NCBI GenBank assembly: GCA_964017145.1
Contig: OZ024846.1
Location: 1,116,001-1,180,000 of the forward strand
Direction of reading: 5' to 3'
DNA: 64,000 nucleotides
Source: Agrocybe praecox
Taxonomy: Eukaryota > Basidiomycota > Agaricomycetes > Agaricales > Agrocybaceae
Shown: positions 61,860-64,000 of the stretch, piece after piece
How positions within the stretch are numbered: position 1 is the first letter of the stretch
How the letters are laid out: each line of letters opens with the position of its first letter
The notes under the pieces: generated by a model
Database searches by the model: none
What the model was told of the DNA's origin: nothing
Seen by the model: only the letters and a program-made list of their open reading frames with translations
Position numbers and translations under genes: made by a program

Positions 61860-63153
61860 TTAGACTTCTTCAGTTCGGATTTTCGTGACATCAAGAGGTA
61901 CTTCTTGAGTTTCAGAGCCGTTGTGATCTTGAGGAGCGGCTGCAAATGCACTAACGACGAGATCACACGGTTCAGCGATCATATTGGTTGAGAACTCCTC
62001 GGTTGATTTTTTCTTTCTCAATTCGAGACGGACAACCATGAGGGTCGGTGCAAATGCCTATCATATTGATTCAAGGTGATCAGAGAGGCTCCGCATGGTG
62101 ATTCAAAATCCACTTACAGTCGTGATAGTCATAACTGGACTCATATATACCCCTGCATTGAGGAGGGATGCTCCAGATGCAAAAATGTTTGAGTCACTAT
62201 TGACGACAAACACAGTAATTGCCCTCATTAATCTTGAGCAGGAGTATAGGGCCGAGGATCCTATCATTATTTCAAAGATTTCCATGTATTTTCTTCGGGC
62301 CTTGCGATTTATTATTTTTGAGGAATAGATTTTCATGCCAATTGCAAGTGACACAATCATACTCGTTGCAACTCCCAGACACTGGCTAGTCGCATACAAG
62401 TTGTTGTACTGCTGCACAAGGTGAACTGTCCAGTGATAACGCTGTTGGTCCGATAGGGTAAAGAGAAAATTCATGACAACTGTGGTAGCGATCACCACTG
62501 CAAAACTATATTAATGTACAATTTGGAATCCACAGTGACACTGAAATTACCAATCTCAAAAATATAAATACCCAGAAATGAAAGTATGACGTATTTCCGG
62601 TCACAAAAAAGGTGCCATGAACGCCATATCTAAAAATTCTTGTCAGCAAGATGAAATAATACAGCTCATACGATATTAACCAGCAAACCATCGACAAGAA
62701 CCTGACATAATCCCTTAAATGCGTAGGATGTGACATTTATCGCCACGGGGACAGCCATGGTCAAAAAAAAGATATCATATCTAGTGTTGGCCTCTCCTCC
62801 CGCAAAGCAAGTAACTGTAGAAAACCAGTGCGTGATCAAAATTCCAAGAGTGCAACCAAACAGTCCTGCCAGAACGCTAGTGACCATTCGTTGACCTGGC
62901 TGGGACCTGCGTGCTGGAAATTTATTAGCATTTCATGCCTTCCGAGTCATGCAGGATGCCCCCACAATAAATTCGAAATGTTATCAAATAAAACCCGATA
63001 TATGCTCCTATGTGTAGTTGTTCAGCCATGTTACATTCCATAAAAGCGGTACTTACCTGCAAAAAATTGAAACATCAATGTTGAATTTAAGCTCCCGCTA
63101 ATAATGGATTTTTGAAATGATATGGGGTAGGTGTTATCGCCCAGGGAAGACAT
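61860..63153 (-). CDS. Seven-helix receptor-like membrane protein, array copy E
   Basis: Same six exons. MSSLGDNTYPISFQKSIISG; FQFFAGAYIGFYLITF; VLAGLFGCTLGILITHWFST; LCQVLVDGLLIWRSWHLFCD; ILSFLGIYIFEIVVIATTVV; SQCLGVATSMIVSLAIGMK; IGSSALYSCSRLMRAITVFV; YMSPVMTITTAFAPTLMVVR; ends VTKIRTEEV. The donor after DGLL is GTTAAT instead of GTAAAT/GTAAAC in the other copies, which may lower splicing. Closest to copy C in most of the body but with the tail end of D, suggesting exchange between copies. Otherwise intact. Confidence 0.76.
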
Positions 63154-64000
63154 GATGAAATCTGGGTCTGGGATACCCAAAGTCAAGTAGTCGCTGTCTC
63201 TAAATACTATTACGAGCATCTTTGGAGCGTCTATTCTGAGCGTCTTTGGAGCGTCTATTCTGAGCATCTTGGGACTGTCTATTCTGAGGGCTTGAATCAT
63301 GTTGTCATGGTAGACTAAGATCTATGTTGTGGAACAACGAGAGCGAGCCATCTGACATTCAAGTTGTTTTGATCCATTCTTAGTAGAGATACAGCGTTCA
63401 ACCGGTGCATCAGCACGAGCACACAGACTGAGAACACGTCATTTCCAATGGTTTTAGGTGCCATACGCTTCGATATCGTGATGTTTTTGGCCCCTAATAG
63501 TATGACCTTCCAGGGAGGTTTTAGATATGAATATCATATGTTTAATGCCCGGCACCATCTTATCCTTAAGAGACATCAGAAAATCCATTCAGTCGCACGT
63601 TGATTCCGATATCAATGGAGAAGGAACTTGACGACTCTCCTCAACAGGCGAAGCATATACATCATTGATATTATTTACGCAGGGAATTCAGTGACTTGAA
63701 ACAAGCACAGCACATCCGAAGGGGTGGAGACGATATATACGTTCCTCAAACATGATGTCCAAAGAGGTGATCAAGTTTGTCCATGTCCATGTTCATGCTA
63801 CCAGAGCGCGCATATTGGCCACCGCGTTCAAGAAGCTGTACCTGGGGTCTCGGTGCAGGCAGATAGCCTGATTATGCTCGAGGTGAGATCGATACGAGAA
63901 ACTCTTTGCGTGAACGGTAGATAAGAATTTAGAGTGGAATGTTCCAGACGGGATGGCAGAGAAGTAAGTTGGCATCCCATCATAGGTTGTACAGTCGCAT
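63154..64000. repeat. Upstream region of receptor-like gene E with three minisatellite units, cut by window end
   Basis: Three 24-bp units at 63214-63285, then the usual upstream block including GTCCATGTCCATGTTCATGC (63779) and GTTGTACAGTCGCAT at the last bases, which matches 50490. The array therefore continues beyond the window. Confidence 0.6.

Overview
The window is nuclear DNA of a filamentous basidiomycete, most likely a mushroom-forming Agaricomycete. Genes are cut by many short GT-AG introns (about 50-80 bases). The families present are typical of that group: GH79 glucuronidase-like enzyme, FAD aromatic hydroxylases, F-box/LRR-like proteins, DUF6534 seven-helix proteins and an AP-3 beta adaptin. 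No tRNA, rRNA or CRISPR array was seen.

Left part (1-16.8 kb) is ordinary gene space with local tandem duplicates. It holds the 3' part of a secreted GH79 enzyme, two tandem FAD monooxygenases (2.5-4.6 and 6.3-8.5 kb) with a small decayed membrane-protein gene between them, and three related F-box-like genes (9.3-10.5, 13.9-15.2, 15.3-16.8 kb) sharing one intron position. Among the F-box genes lie a Cys-type glutathione peroxidase and a phosphatidylserine-decarboxylase-like gene that is clearly dead: frameshift, stop codon and loss of the self-processing serine.

Right part (17-64 kb) is a segmental array. The ancestral unit seems to be: DUF6534 seven-helix gene (+) / spacer / AP-3 beta adaptin gene (-) / about 1.5-2.5 kb conserved spacer / a second, unrelated seven-helix membrane gene (-) / upstream spacer. 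It is repeated with large differences in content. The second seven-helix gene is present five times (33.4, 40.1, 48.4, 54.3 and 61.9 kb), and all five keep open six-exon structures with divergent protein sequences. The AP-3 beta gene is also present five times (20.1, 26.8, 29.3, 43.4 and 57.4 kb), and every copy is broken, each in its own way. The DUF6534 gene is present twice in long form and once as a 3' fragment. The array has been hit by a 2.5-kb TIR element with subterminal direct and inverted repeats, an inverted fragment of that element, a hAT-like MITE with an exact 8-bp target duplication, a solo-LTR-like insertion with 4-bp duplication, and other small insertions. Comparison with sister units gives the empty sites. 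The array continues past the right edge.

The most interesting points are the contrast between five maintained membrane-receptor-like genes and five decaying adaptin copies carried in the same duplications; a 24-bp minisatellite that differs in copy number (1, 2, 3, 3) just upstream of the receptor-like genes; and an unrecognised 219-residue single-pass membrane protein gene found only once, inside the array.
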